A stretch of DNA of 64,000 nucleotides from NCBI GenBank assembly GCA_037176725.1, contig JAZBRS010000023.1, positions 26,965,001 through 27,029,000 of the forward strand, in the 5' to 3' direction. The notes beneath the pieces were generated by a model that searched no databases, had not been told where the DNA came from, and saw only the letters and a program-made list of their open reading frames with translations. Source of the stretch: Posidonia oceanica. Taxonomy: Eukaryota; Streptophyta; Magnoliopsida; Alismatales; Posidoniaceae. The position numbers were made by a program, and so were the translations under genes. This document shows positions 22,834 through 34,185 of the stretch, piece after piece. The first letter of the stretch is position 1. Each line of letters starts with the position of its first letter.

Positions 22834-24083
22834 TTGGGAGTAGCCCTTGCGGATCCTTCCTCCCACTTCTCATGTTTTCACCACTCGCATGTCTTTGTAT
22901 CTCTTTTCGCTCTATCTCCTCCCTACTTCACTTCATCCCATTTCCTACATTTCCTGACATTGCAGCACTCCTGTGCATCCCTGCCCATCTCGTTCACATT
23001 CCTCATCAAATCATGCATGGCATAGTTGCCCGGTGATGAAAACCGGAGGTGCTTGCCTGCTGCGAAAGGAGTCTCCCGACTTCACTTAATACTACTTAGA
23101 CGTTTTGACTAGTGAGGGAGCCACCACTCAATGAAAGCGGGCGAAGTGCCCAAATTCCTAAAGACTTACACTCCTAGAAGAGTACTAGGTGTTAGCCAGG
23201 AAGCAATACACATTTCAGCTTAGATATGCAAAAAAAAGAGAGAAAGAGAGAGCCAAAAGTTGGTACCTGGAAAAAACCCTAACACCCATTTCCCCTAGGG
23301 AAGAGACAGCGGAGACCTGCAAGCCAAAAGAGAAAGAAAAAATGAAATGAAAAGAAAGAAAAAAAAACAAAGAAAAAAAAACCAAAGAAAAAAGAGAATG
23401 ATGGAAAAGGAAAGGAAGGGGGACAAAGGCCCCATTCCCGCAAAAAAAAAAAAAAAAAAAGGAAAAAGAAGAAGAGAATAAAGGCAGGCAGAGTAACCCC
23501 GCACCTCTCACCTACCCCAGAAAAGAGTCAAAGCCCGGATCAGGTCCTCCTCGCTTCCAAAATGGGAATGAGGAGAGCCCTGCACACCGACGTAAAAGGA
23601 GAAGGAAGAGGTAGGAGCGAGTGTATGTCCTTGAGAGTTTGGCATGGAGCCTGTCTACTCTACACCACCACCAATCGTCACCAACACCCTTTTCTAGAGT
23701 GCCACCAACAAATCAGGAGTCCGAGTAGAGTCCGGTGAGTTAGGGACCGCTCCTTTCTTATGCAGCAGACACCAAAGCACCCCGATACTGAGGGCAAACT
23801 ACACCAATCACGCATGCATCTGCATTTTCCAGTCATCTCCACTCCTTCTGATCATTCTACTCTGCAAAAGCTTACTCCAGCGCTGAGACAGTACTTCTAC
23901 TCAGCACGCGTTGGCACCGTCAGGCTGCAACAACCCGGGACTCCCGCCAATCCCCGCCGCATCGACAGAATTTCTTTGCTTACATATGTTCAATTGCCAT
24001 AGTTTGAATTTTTACTGTTTAAATGTGTTGGACTGTCTCTACCAGTTTCAGAATTTGCTTTCCGATAATAGTCTTGTGTCTAT
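22834..24083 (+). other. Element A spacer between pol and PMD-like ORF
   Basis: 1.25 kb noncoding. It contains a purine-rich stretch with a run of about 18 A near 23440-23459. The only sizeable ORFs lie in low-complexity sequence. Element B carries the same region at both of its broken ends (34186-34605 and 5481-6296). Confidence 0.6.
24009..24052 (+). promoter_or_regulatory. Candidate splice acceptor upstream of the PMD-like ORF
   Basis: A T-rich tract ending in CCAGTTTCAG at 24052, 31 bases before the ATG at 24084. Element B conserves it. Together with the donor in the LTR (10704) it could yield a spliced subgenomic mRNA, as env is expressed in retroviruses. This is inference from position and motif only. 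Confidence 0.35.
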
Positions 24084-25370
24084 ATGAGATCTGATAATCC
24101 ACAGTCTTGGCAACAGGTATCTGAAGATTTTGTGACAGCCGTCCGCCTACATTCTGCAATCTGCGCAATGGGTTTCCCCACTTTGGTGACCCCGACACAC
24201 TGTTCTGAGATCCTGCGAGAATGGATCAGCAAGCTTACCAAAGATGACTGTGAGAAGCTGCGCCTGTGGGGCATTCCGACCAAGTTGCTAAAGGCTGCTG
24301 ATGTAGAAGTAAGCCGCCACCTCCTGTGTGCTGCTGCGCGATTCTGGAAACCAGCACACCACGTCTTCCGTTTCGGTAGAACTGAACTGACACCTACACT
24401 GGAAGAAGTGCGCCGAATTTGTGGCTTTTCCAAGATCCTGGGGCCGCCCATCTTCATGAGGCATGACGGATACATCGCAGTCCTAAAACAGCTGACCGAC
24501 CTCTCTACCCGAAGTTGCCAGCAGAAACTGATTTGCACCAGCGGACCCATGCCTCTGCTTCGCCTAGCGTATTTTGATAATATTGTGGAAAAGCGCGTCG
24601 AACTCGGAGACGAGCTGTGGCTCCGAGGGTTCGTTACCCGTTTCCTAGGCGAGCTGGTCTTTACTCATGGCAAGACGACAGTGGCCGTCGAAATCGCTGA
24701 AATAGCACTCGCTGTGGTGACTCGCCAGATAGACCTGGCACCAGTTGTTCTGGCAGAGACATACCGCGGACTGGACCGCATCTCGCATCGCTGCCGCCAC
24801 TTCCATGGTTGCGGAGCACTCATTCAGGTCTGGCTAGCCGCACACACTGAGATAGACCTTCTGCGCCCCCAAGTACATGCTTTCGAGGCCTACTGCAACA
24901 GCGGCCATGCCAAGGCAGTCAAGAGCGTCAAGGAAGAACACGAAAGGCTATCAGGACTGACAGATGACACAGTAACCTGGCGCATCATTCCTTCTGCGGC
25001 CGAACCATTCACTGTCTTCTTCAATGCGCGCGACATGCGGTTGGTTGTGCTACCGGGATTCACTGCGGGTGTGGAATACCACCCTATCAGAGTCATGCGC
25101 CAGTTCGGTTTCCAGCAGGATGCCTTTGTCGACAGCACAGCACCTAGGCTCCTTCAAGAATATCCCCTCAGTACAATTGCCCCGACGAAGGAGCTGGCCA
25201 ATCTGATGCAGTATGGCGTGCAGTCAACAGACATCGTAGCTACGAGAGGCATAGGATGTACCCTTGAGTACGTCACCGAGGTGCAGGACCTCTGGCCCAT
25301 CAATGAAATCCCGCCAAGCGGTCCCTTGTTCCCTGACTCTGGAAAATCGAAGAAGGTCCGAATCAGTTAG
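24084..25370 (+). CDS. PMD/DUF7745-like protein, env-position ORF of element A
   Basis: Intact 428-codon ORF starting at ATG 24084, in sense with gag-pol. Residues about 55-115 carry CEKLRLWGIPTKLL, AARFWKPAHHVFRF and ELTPTLEEVRRI, the pattern recalled for plant mobile domain/DUF7745 proteins. The C-terminal half (HFHGCGALIQVWLAAH, WRIIPSAAEPF) has no motif I can name. No coiled coil, transmembrane helix or signal peptide is obvious. About 17 substitutions separate it from the element B copy and none breaks the frame, whereas gag-pol in A has three stops and in B a deletion and frameshifts. That contrast suggests recent selection or simply a small target; codon-level tests are needed to tell. 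Confidence 0.82.
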   Translation: MRSDNPQSWQQVSEDFVTAVRLHSAICAMGFPTLVTPTHCSEILREWISKLTKDDCEKLRLWGIPTKLLKAADVEVSRHLLCAAARFWKPAHHVFRFGRTELTPTLEEVRRICGFSKILGPPIFMRHDGYIAVLKQLTDLSTRSCQQKLICTSGPMPLLRLAYFDNIVEKRVELGDELWLRGFVTRFLGELVFTHGKTTVAVEIAEIALAVVTRQIDLAPVVLAETYRGLDRISHRCRHFHGCGALIQVWLAAHTEIDLLRPQVHAFEAYCNSGHAKAVKSVKEEHERLSGLTDDTVTWRIIPSAAEPFTVFFNARDMRLVVLPGFTAGVEYHPIRVMRQFGFQQDAFVDSTAPRLLQEYPLSTIAPTKELANLMQYGVQSTDIVATRGIGCTLEYVTEVQDLWPINEIPPSGPLFPDSGKSKKVRIS

Positions 25371-25745
25371 AGCCGTCATGCAGCTGTCACTCTATTTTCC
25401 TTTCAAGTTGTGCTGTACTTTTTAGCCTGCCACATGCGTGTAACCGACAGTTCTATCAATGCAAAAGTGTTTTGTGCTGGCTGCTCGCATTTCAAAGCTG
25501 ATTAATGCATTCCATGCTCCTCGCCGCACATCCGGAGGCCCCTGGCCCGACTTGTTGCCCGCGTGACGAAAGTCCTCGACAAACGACCCAGGCTCCAGGA
25601 TCTCTGCGGACCCGCGTCGTCAAATCCTGCTGCCGGACATCCCCAGCTGCGTCTTCATCGGGCTGGTACCCCAAACTACTCGTCTGACAAACACGTCAGT
25701 TTTTGTCCATCCTTCGCCTTTCGATGCCAGGGACGTTTCGACCAA
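25371..25745 (+). other. Element A 3' UTR, proximal part
   Basis: Noncoding stretch between the PMD-like ORF and the hairpin pair, collinear with 3813-4193 of element B. Short ORFs only. Confidence 0.5.
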
Positions 25746-25798
25746 CCCCTGGTATCATCCTGATACCAGGGGCATCTTTTCCGATGCCCCGCGGTATC
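25746..25798 (+). promoter_or_regulatory. Paired mutually exclusive hairpins, element A
   Basis: Hairpin 1: CCCCTGGTATC (25746-25756), loop ATCCT, GATACCAGGGG (25762-25772), 11 perfect pairs. Hairpin 2: GATACC (25762-25767) with GGTATC (25793-25798) enclosing GGGGCATC (25769-25776) and GATGCCCC (25783-25790), loop TTTTCC. The arm 25762-25772 belongs to both, so the folds compete. Confidence 0.78.
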
Positions 25799-26154
25799 TC
25801 ATCCATGTCACCACCTTCCTCTTTGCCGGCCGATAAGTCCGATATCTTATCAACTTTTTTCAATCAATCAATCTCATCATTATCTCATCCCCTCTCTGCC
25901 GGCCGATAAGTCCGATATCTTGTCACCTTTTTATCAGTCAATCTCATCTTTACCTCATCTCCCTTCTTTAGCAATAGCTCTCATCATTACCTCATCTCCC
26001 TTCTTTAGCAATAGCTCTCATCATTATCTCATCCCCTCTTATCAAGCAATCAATCACTCACCAATCGATCACTCATCAACCAATCACCCAGCAATCAATC
26101 ACTCACCAATCAATCACTCAGCAATCAATCACTCATCAATCAATCATCAAACAA
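25799..26154 (+). repeat. Degenerate repeats leading into the hairpin array
   Basis: Two copies of GCCGATAAGTCCGATATCTT (25830 and 25900 areas, the first with a 6-bp GATAAG/CTTATC stem), then repeated TCATCATTACCTCATC words, then CAATCAATCACTCA repeats to about 26150. Most of this stretch has no counterpart in element B, which goes from the hairpin pair almost directly into its array. Confidence 0.65.
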
Positions 26155-27360
26155 TCAAGCACTCTCAGGCTGATATCCTAAACTATCTGCTCTCAGGCTG
26201 ATATCCTAAACTATCTGCTCAGGCTGATATCCTAAACTATCTGCTCTCAGGCTGATATCCTAAACTATCTGCTCTTAGGCTGATATCCTAAACTATCTGC
26301 TCTCAGGCTGATATCCTAAACTATCTGCTCAGGCTGATATCCTAAACTATCTGCTCTCAGGCTGATATCCTAAACTATCTGCTCAGGCTGATACCCTAAA
26401 CTATCTGCTCTCAGGCTGATAACCTAAACTATCATCTCGGCCGATCCATGGTTGGCCCGCAGTTGTGTTATACGGCTGACATCCAGTAACTGTCACTCGT
26501 AATTGCCCTTTCCAGTTGATAGGACTGTAAACTATCGCTAGGCTGATAACCTAAACTATCGCTAGGCTGATAACCTAAACTATCACTGGCAATTACGTTA
26601 TACGGCTGATATCCAGAGACTATCCCTTGCAATTGCTCTTTCCGGTTGATAGGACCGTAAACTATCGCTAGGCTGATAACCTAAACTATCGCTAGGCTGA
26701 TAACCTAAACTATCACTCGCAATTGCATTATACGGCTGATATCCAGTAACTATCACTCGCAAACCCCCTTTTCCAGTTGATAGGACTGCAAACTATCGTT
26801 CCAGTTGATAGGACTGTAAACTATCATTCTCTGGCTGATGATCCAAAACTCATCCTGGGCTGATATCCAAAACTATCACGGGTTTGCGTTATACGGCCGA
26901 TATCCAGTAACTATCCCTCATAATTGCTCTTTCCGGTTGATAGGACCGTAAACTATCGCTAAGCTGATAACCTAAACTATCGCTAGGCTGATAACCTAAA
27001 CTATCACTCGCAATTATGTTATACGGCTGATATCTAGTAACTATCCCTCATGGTTTGCCCTTTCCAGTTGATAGGACTGTAAACTATCGTTCCAGTTGAT
27101 AGGACTGTAAACTATCATTCTCTGGCTGATGATCCAAAGCTCATCCTAGGCTGATAACCTAAACTATCACTTGCAACCATGTTATACGGCTGATATCCAG
27201 TAACTATCACTCACAACTGCACCTTCCAGTTGATAGGACTGTAAACTATCGCTCCAGTTGATAGGACTGTAAACTATCGTTCCGGTTGATAGGACCGTAA
27301 ACTATCGCCCTCGGCTGATGATCCGAAACTCATCCGGTCGATGAGTCCGACAACTTATCA
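26155..27360 (+). repeat. Element A 3' UTR hairpin tandem array
   Basis: Ten or so copies of an approximately 28-bp unit (GGCTGATATCCTAAACTATC plus a spacer), followed by a mixed higher-order array of GATA...TATC, CAGT...ACTG and GATGA...TCATC mini-hairpins. The compensated pair GACA/TGTC is at 26478-26494. Unit order and number differ from element B although the flanks are nearly the same, showing rapid array turnover. Confidence 0.85.
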
Positions 27361-27780
27361 CCTCCTCCGCGCGGCTTCGTCCCAAAAGATGGAGCCCCGC
27401 ATCCTTCCGCGTCTGGGAAAGGGTCCATCTCTCCCGTCGCACTTTTGTGAGCATTGGCCATTCTTCTTGCTATAGCAGGTCTGGACTTCCCACCAAGCTC
27501 CGCGGCGCACTGCAACGCCCCTCTTCAACGTCATCGGCGTCACCAGCATCATCCGCGTCATCTCCCCCATCGGTACTAACTTCAGCACTAACTTTTGCAT
27601 CGCATCCGCATTAGCATGCATCGCATACATGGCATTTCATCCATCTGCACCTGCACATTGCACTGCAGCAGCGATCTACGACGTTCGGCGCATCCGCCGA
27701 ATGAGTGGCTCACGCCGATAGCAACCCTCTGCTCTCGCCAGTCAAATGGGGTGTCCCGTCAACCCTGAGCAGCGGCCTCG
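27361..27780 (+). other. Element A 3' UTR, distal unique part
   Basis: GC-rich, collinear with 1976-2415 of element B. No gene seen. Confidence 0.55.
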
Positions 27781-27796
27781 CTCAGGGAGGGGCATC
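27781..27796 (+). promoter_or_regulatory. Polypurine tract of element A
   Basis: CTCAGGGAGGGGCATC directly before the 3' LTR start TGTAGACACC; same as in element B (1960-1975) and close to element D (58197-58211). Confidence 0.92.
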
Positions 27797-30700
27797 TGTA
27801 GACACCCCATTTTGACAGACCGGATCGATTGGAACCTTCTGGTGACTGCTGGACCCGAATCTAGACCCAAACCTATACCTTTCTCTTCCCCTTTTCCCTC
27901 AAAACAAGCCCAAACTCAACCTAGGATTACCCCCCTTTCCCGAACCCGAAAACTAACCAAAATTCATAGGAAAACTCACCTCTGATGACTTAGCAAACCT
28001 ACCAACAAGCCTGCAAAAATTCAAACCGGAACCCCTCCCAAAAATCCTAGGAAACTTAGGCAAAACAACCCTTTTCCTACACCTCAAAACCCTTCCAAAA
28101 CTTTCTCAAAACCAAACCAAAACTTCAGAGCCAGCTCCTCAAACCCTAGACCCTACACCCGCCAAGTTTCATCCCTTTCCAAGACCTCTGAGCCCTCTTT
28201 TCGGCCAAATTATCGTTTTCTCTCTCCGGGATTATCGTTTTCTCTCTCCTCTCTCTCTCTCTCCTGATTATCGCCTCTCTTTTCATCCCCTTCTTGCCCT
28301 TTTTCTGGCTTGGCTGTGGGCCCCCTTTGTACTTCTATCCCTTCTCTATCTTATTCCTATTTTTATTTTATTTTTAGCATTTTCCCTGAATTTTAAAAAT
28401 CATTTCCCTCAAACCTATCTCTTTTCCCTCTATTTCCCTCCTTTTTCCATTTCCTCCCTTCTGCTCTTTTCCTTTTCTTCCTTTTGCTAAAATCCATAAA
28501 AAAGCCTAAAAATCTCTAAAACTCTAAAACATAAGAGAAACAAACCAGAACTCTAAGAAAAATAATTTAAAAACATAAAACAAACAATTAAAAACTTAAA
28601 CCCAATTAAACCAAGCTAAAAAGAAAATCAAGCATGCAAACTAAAAGATGCAAAACAAACCCAAGGAAAATGCGGAAAAATCAAGGAAAAAACTAAAACA
28701 AAATCAAGACCAACCAAAAGTAAAAATCCTATCAAAAGAATTAAAAAATAGACCCTAAAATGAAATAAAACAGTTAAAAAACACTAAGATAAACAATGGA
28801 TAAAAGAGAAGCTTAATTTACGAATCTAAGAAAAAAACAATTTAAACACTTAATTAAAAAGGAAAATGAGAAACACATTAAAAAGATTTAAAAATACTCC
28901 ATCAAACCAGAGAAACCCAATTAAAAAAAAAAAACATCAAGAAAATCAACAAATGAAAATCAAAAACCTAGTTCAAAAGACTTAAGAAAGAAAAAACCTA
29001 AAAGACTAAAACTAAAAGCCCAAAACCCATCCTAATTAACCTAAAAATAAATCCTAAAAATCCTAATTAACATCCTAAAATGCTTAACAAGAAAAACATT
29101 TTAACAAAACAATTTAAAAGATTTAACAAACACTTAATCAAATGGAAAACAAATTAAGAACAAAACAAAACCCTAAAACCCTAATCAAGCCCAAAACACA
29201 CTAATTAACCCAAAACAGTCATTAAAAATCTAATTAAAATCCTAACTCATCGCACAACCTTTCTAGTATTTTTACTTATTTTTAATTTATTTTTTTTAAT
29301 TTTATTTCCTTTCTTTTTCCTCTCTTTCTTTCTTCCTTCTCATTTTCATTTTCTTTTTTCTCTTTGCTGGGCCCGTCAGCCCATTTCCTCTTTTTTTCTT
29401 TCTTTCTTTTTTTTCAAACCCGCGGCCCGGCCCACGGCTACAGCCTTCGTCTTCCTCCCTTTCCCTCCGCACAGTGCCGGCTTCTCTCCTGCTGCAACAG
29501 TCCTGCCACAGCAGTGTCGCAGCTCCTGCCACGGCCAGACCTGCGCTCGCACGCCTCTGCCGGACCAGACCGGCGTGCGCCGCACCGCGTCCGTGCTCCT
29601 GCCATCGCCCCCTGAGCATTAATTCACCACAGCCAGACCTGCAAAAGAAAACCCAGAATCTTAAGAGCCAGAACGAGAGGAGAGGAAGACAGGAGGAGAG
29701 TAGTGGAGAGAGCCCTGAGCATCCCGGAGAGAAACGAAGATCCCAGAGCCTTCCCACACCCAATCCTCCTCGATTTCCTTCTGAAATCCCCAGCGAGTCG
29801 GGCTCTCCCTTTTCCAGTAAATCAAAACCATTCCAGGCCTTCAGCTCTCTCCCATTCAAGACCCCAAACTCACCCAGCAATCCTGCATCCTCCCTTCACC
29901 ATTTCCCAGCCATTCCATCACTAAAACACCACCGGATCACCCACAGAAAACCAACAGAACCCATCCCTTCTCGTCCCAGAATTGCCTTCACCACAGACCT
30001 CCTTTTCGTCCCAAAACTCTCCCAGATAATCACCAAAGCACCACCTTCCAGGAGCACCCAACCTTCAGCCCAGAGACCCACCACCGCACCTACCCGCCAC
30101 CACAAACACCTGCAATCCCTTCTGACCAGAAAGTCCACCAATCTGCAAATCCACCCCACAGCCTCCCAAAGTTCAATTCGACCACCCAGAACCGTTCACC
30201 GGACCTCCAGCAGTCTCCCAGAAGGACCCATCCGGCCTGAGGAGCAGCGGACAGTCCCCCCGACCCCTGGCTGTCTCTGTGAACCCGCGATCAACCGAAT
30301 CTCCCTCCGGCCTTCGCAGCTCGCGTCCAACCATCCGGGAAGCACCGGAAGGCTCCGTGGATGTGATCCCAATCCTCGCGAGCAGCAGACGGCGTCTGCA
30401 GCGACTGGACGAGCTCCACCGGCCACTTCAGAAACCACCTACGTCGGGAGGCCTCCTCAGACGCGGAGATAGGTAAAACCCTCTTCCTTTAGCATCATCT
30501 TCCTCCCCTCTTGCATTTCCCCCCCTTAGAATAAGTCTTGCTTCGCTCCTGCGCCGGTGGCCTCTCCGGCCAAAGTCGTCTTCTCCGGCGAGTCCCTCCG
30601 CGCGTCCCTCCGCTCCGGTCAGCAGAACAGCCTTCCAGCAGCACCCTCCGGTCCGCACGAGCCTCAGGAACATGCTCCGGCCTTCAGATCGCTGCGTCGT

Positions 30701-33700
30701 CGCGCCGTTCGCCCGGAATGCTCGTCTGAAGCTCTGCAGACCTCCGGTGGCTTCTCCGGCTAGTTCCAGCCCGCGTCGAACTCCACCGAGCATCATCCGC
30801 CCTCCGTCAAGTCCTGGAGACGCCTCCCCACCGGTCTGCGCCTCCCCAGCGTCCCTGTGCCGGCGTTCATGGACGCTGGCAGCTTGCTGCTACAGTGTCC
30901 ATGGCCGTCGGCCATTTTACTGTTCATTTATTTTTCAGTTACCTTAGTTTTCTTGCAAATATTGCATTTCTGGTCTGAGTTCTTGTCATTTTGCATTCCG
31001 GTCCTTTTTTGATTTAATCTGCTGATTTTTGAACTGAAACCATACTAAATTGCATAAAATATTTGTGTTTCTCTGTATTTGCTTTTTAGTCCATTCACTG
31101 TGCTTTCTAGTTATAAAATTTTATGCATCAGCCCCTCTGTTTTCAATTCTTGCACATAGGTCCTGCAGTAGGTCATTTAATTTAAATGCAACAATTTTAC
31201 CATACAATATTGCATCCTGTGTCCCTGCATTTCATTGTTTTTGCATTTAGGTCCACTGCACTGTAGCAACTTAGGTCCCATTTTTATTTTTGCATACTGC
31301 ATTGCATATTTTTACCTTCTGTTTTTTCTTTTTTACATCTAGGTCCTTTTTAAATGCACAGTAGCCATTTTGCATGCATTTTAGCTTATTGCATTGCATT
31401 TTCAACCCTGCATTTTTAAAAAATTGCACATCAGTCCTGTCTTTCTGTTTTCAGAGCATGTTTTCCATATAAAATTGCATATTTGACCCCTGCATGATTC
31501 AAAAATCACACATAGGTCCTTGCATCCTTTAAAAATCATGTAAAAAGACTGTTTTGCCCCTAAAGTTGCATCTTAGCTCCTATGCTTACAAAATTGCATG
31601 TAGACCCTCCACTTGCACTCCCGGACTCCCCAGAACCCTGTTTCCTGGAAAATTTACACTTTAGACCCCAGTTTTTTTCAAAATTGCATTCTGACCTCCT
31701 TTTGTTTTCAAAACTTCTTCTGATGCATACCTTCTTTTCAAAATAGCTTTCTCAACCCAGTCTTTTGCAAAATAACCCTCTGCCTTCTCCTGTTTTCAAA
31801 ACCCTCCTCTATGGACCCCATCTTTTGTGAAAATTTGCATTTTAGCCCCTTTTCTTTTTTCAAAAATGCTTTTGAACTCCTGTCTTTTCCAAGTTTGTTC
31901 CCCTTGTTTCTTCTTGCTTGTGCTTGCATTCTGCATTCATTTAGCTTTGCATTTTAGCATCCTTTTGCACACACTAAGCATCTTTAGCTCCCTTTCACCT
32001 GGGAGGACCTTTTGCACATCCCTAGGACCTCCTGAACACTTAGATCTATTCTTCTCCCCTGTTCTGGCCCTCCTGCCATGAAGCTGCGATATCTTCCGAT
32101 CCGGCCGTTGGATCTTCTCAAGTAAGCTGCCCAGGCGACCGCAGCGAAGCGCTCTTCACCATGGACCAAGCAGATCTCAGATCAGGCTCCCGGATTTCCA
32201 GGTATGTCCTCCTGAACCCCTGCATCGCATTCATTTGCATGCCATTTGCATAGTTTTCCTTGTTTTCGATTTCTGTCTCTTTAAGCATGTAGAATAGGGC
32301 CTCCTCTTCTTGTCTACCAACTCAGATCTTTGTTTCGCGTACTCTTGGGCGTTTTGTGTTGAGTTTTCCCTGGATTCACCACTTAATGTGACTTTCTTCC
32401 CCCTTTTCCACGATCCGATCGCATCGCGAGCTTTGGGCAGCGTGCGAGACACACCGTGGAACGGTTTAGTGGGAAATGGTCGCAAGAGAGGTGGTAATCC
32501 CCCCGTTTGCTCACTCTCCCCTTTGTAGGTCTTCACACCTACTCTGTGTGGCCCCGAACAGCGCCTGTTCTCACACATGCGTTGTTCTACCTCCCTTCTA
32601 CTGCTCCTAATCTTTTCCTCGCATTTGCATTTGCACGGCTTTTTCCGAGGTTTTATCTCGCAGTTTTGGCACCGTTTTGCCTGCCCTTTAGTTTTCTTGC
32701 TCCGTTTTGCACGTAGTTCTGTTTTCCCGCACCTTTTTGCGTGCCGCTTCTTTGTCTTGCACCGTTTGGCGTGCCCTCCCGTTTTCTCGCTCCGTTTTGC
32801 GTGTCCTTTGGTTTTCTCGCTCCGTTTTGCGTGTCCTTTGGTTTTCTTGCTCCGTTTTGCGTGCAGCTTCATTTTCTCGCTCCGTTTTGCGTGCCCTTTG
32901 CTTTTCTTGCTCCGTTTTGCACGTAGTTCTGTTTTCCCGCACTGTTTTGCGTGCCGCTTCTTTGTCTTGCACCGTTTTGCGTGCCCTCCCGTTTTCCGCT
33001 CCGTTTTGCGTGTCCTTTGGTTTTCTCGCTCCGTTTTGCGTGTCCTTTGGTTTTCTTGCTCCATTTTGCGTGCAGCTTCGTTTTCTCGCTCTGTTTTGCG
33101 TGCCCTTTGGTTTTCTTGCTCCGTTTTGCGCGTAGTTCTGTTTTCCCGCACCGTTTTGCGTGCCGCTTCTTTGTCTTGCACCATTTTGCGTGCCCTCCCG
33201 TTTTCCGCTCCGTTTTGCGTGTCCTTTGGTTTTCTCGCTCCGTTTTGAATGTCCTTTGGTTTTCTTGCTCCGTTTTGCGTGCAACTTCGCTTTCCCGCAC
33301 TGTTTTTGCGTGCCCTCTCGTTTTCTCGCCCCGTTTTGCGTGGCGCTTTGTTTTCTTGCTCTGTTTTGCGCCCCTTTTCGTTTTCCCGCACTGCTTCGCG
33401 TTCTTGTTCCGTTCCCGCATCGTTTCGCGTGTCGGCCTCGTTTCTTGCTTCGTTTCTCGCACCATTCCGCGTATTTTGCGTTATTTCCCTTGCATGTCTC
33501 CCGCATTGCCTGTTTTCACCGTTGTTTTGTTTTATCGCCTGCATTCGCATGTAAGGCAGTGATGCTTACTGCCTGGAGTTCTCACGAGCTAGGTTGCGCC
33601 CGGTTCGGAACTCAGACAGCGTTGCTGAGCGCTTAGATTGCACGTTTACTTTCCTGCACTGCATTCCCTCACTTAGAGCACACCTTTGAGCATCTAGATA

Positions 33701-34180
33701 AGCATTCATTGGCACTTAGGCATCTAAAGTTTGCATTTCCCTGCGTATGCGAGCGTAAGCCTAGAAAGACCGATTCTCGGGCGTGTCGAGGGTGCCTAAC
33801 ACCTTCCCCGCGCGTAACAGGAGTCCTTACCCTCTCTTGGCCCGCAATGACCATATTGCCCTTATCCTAGGCACGAGTCACATCATTTGCACTAATTTGC
33901 ATCTTATTTCTTCTGTATTGCCTTGCATTGCATCTTTTGCTTGGTTTTGCGTGGTTATTCACGCATTTCCCCGGTTTTCCTTGTCTTCCGATTTAATAGA
34001 CTTGGTGGCGACTCCGATTTTGTCTTATCTTCTTCTTTTCCTTCCTTTTTTCGCCCTTTTAAATGTTTTCGAGTTAGGCCTTCCTTCTCGGACATAGCCG
34101 CTTATAGTGAACCTGATTCTGATCGGTGCACACGAGCTTTGGCAATGTGCATGGACGATCCGAACACTGGGATTACTACA
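27797..34180 (+). repeat. Element A 3' LTR (6.4 kb)
   Basis: Pairs with 6302-12682 with sparse substitutions. It holds the same candidate intron (32202-32528), 30-bp array (about 32700-33380), U5 block and internal PBS-like motif (34006-34016). Ends ATTACTACA. Confidence 0.95.
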
Positions 34181-34185
34181 GGTAC
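34181..34185. repeat. Target site duplication of element A (right)
   Basis: GGTAC, matching 6297-6301. Confidence 0.95.

Larger units (their letters stand above)
6302..34180 (+). mobile_element. Element A: complete Tat/Ogre-like Ty3/gypsy LTR retrotransposon
   Basis: A 27,879-bp element with LTRs at 6302-12682 and 27797-34180, termini TG...CA, 5-bp target duplication GGTAC, tRNA-Arg PBS (in two copies), polypurine tract, and a gag-pro-RT-RH-aRH-INT reading frame. It also carries an extra 428-codon ORF after pol and a hairpin-repeat 3' UTR. The archaeal-type second RNase H and RT style point to the Tat clade of plant Ty3/gypsy. The LTRs differ by only sparse changes by eye, so the insertion is young compared with its surroundings. 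The polyprotein frame is continuous over 2,900 codons apart from three in-frame stops, so this copy is probably not autonomous now. Confidence 0.95.

Noticed and set aside
23440..23459. Poly-A run as the tail of a SINE or retroposed cDNA
   Set aside because: The same tract is in element B at the same place, with no target duplication or recognisable body, so it is an old part of the element.
24084..25370. Envelope glycoprotein, because of its position after pol
   Set aside because: No signal peptide, transmembrane segment or fusion-type region; the visible pattern is PMD/DUF7745-like.
26155..27360. Hammerhead ribozyme, suggested by CTGATGA and GATGAGTCCG words in the 3' UTR array
   Set aside because: The required GAAA core and the third stem are missing next to these words; the CTGATGA belongs to the GATGA/TCATC hairpin.
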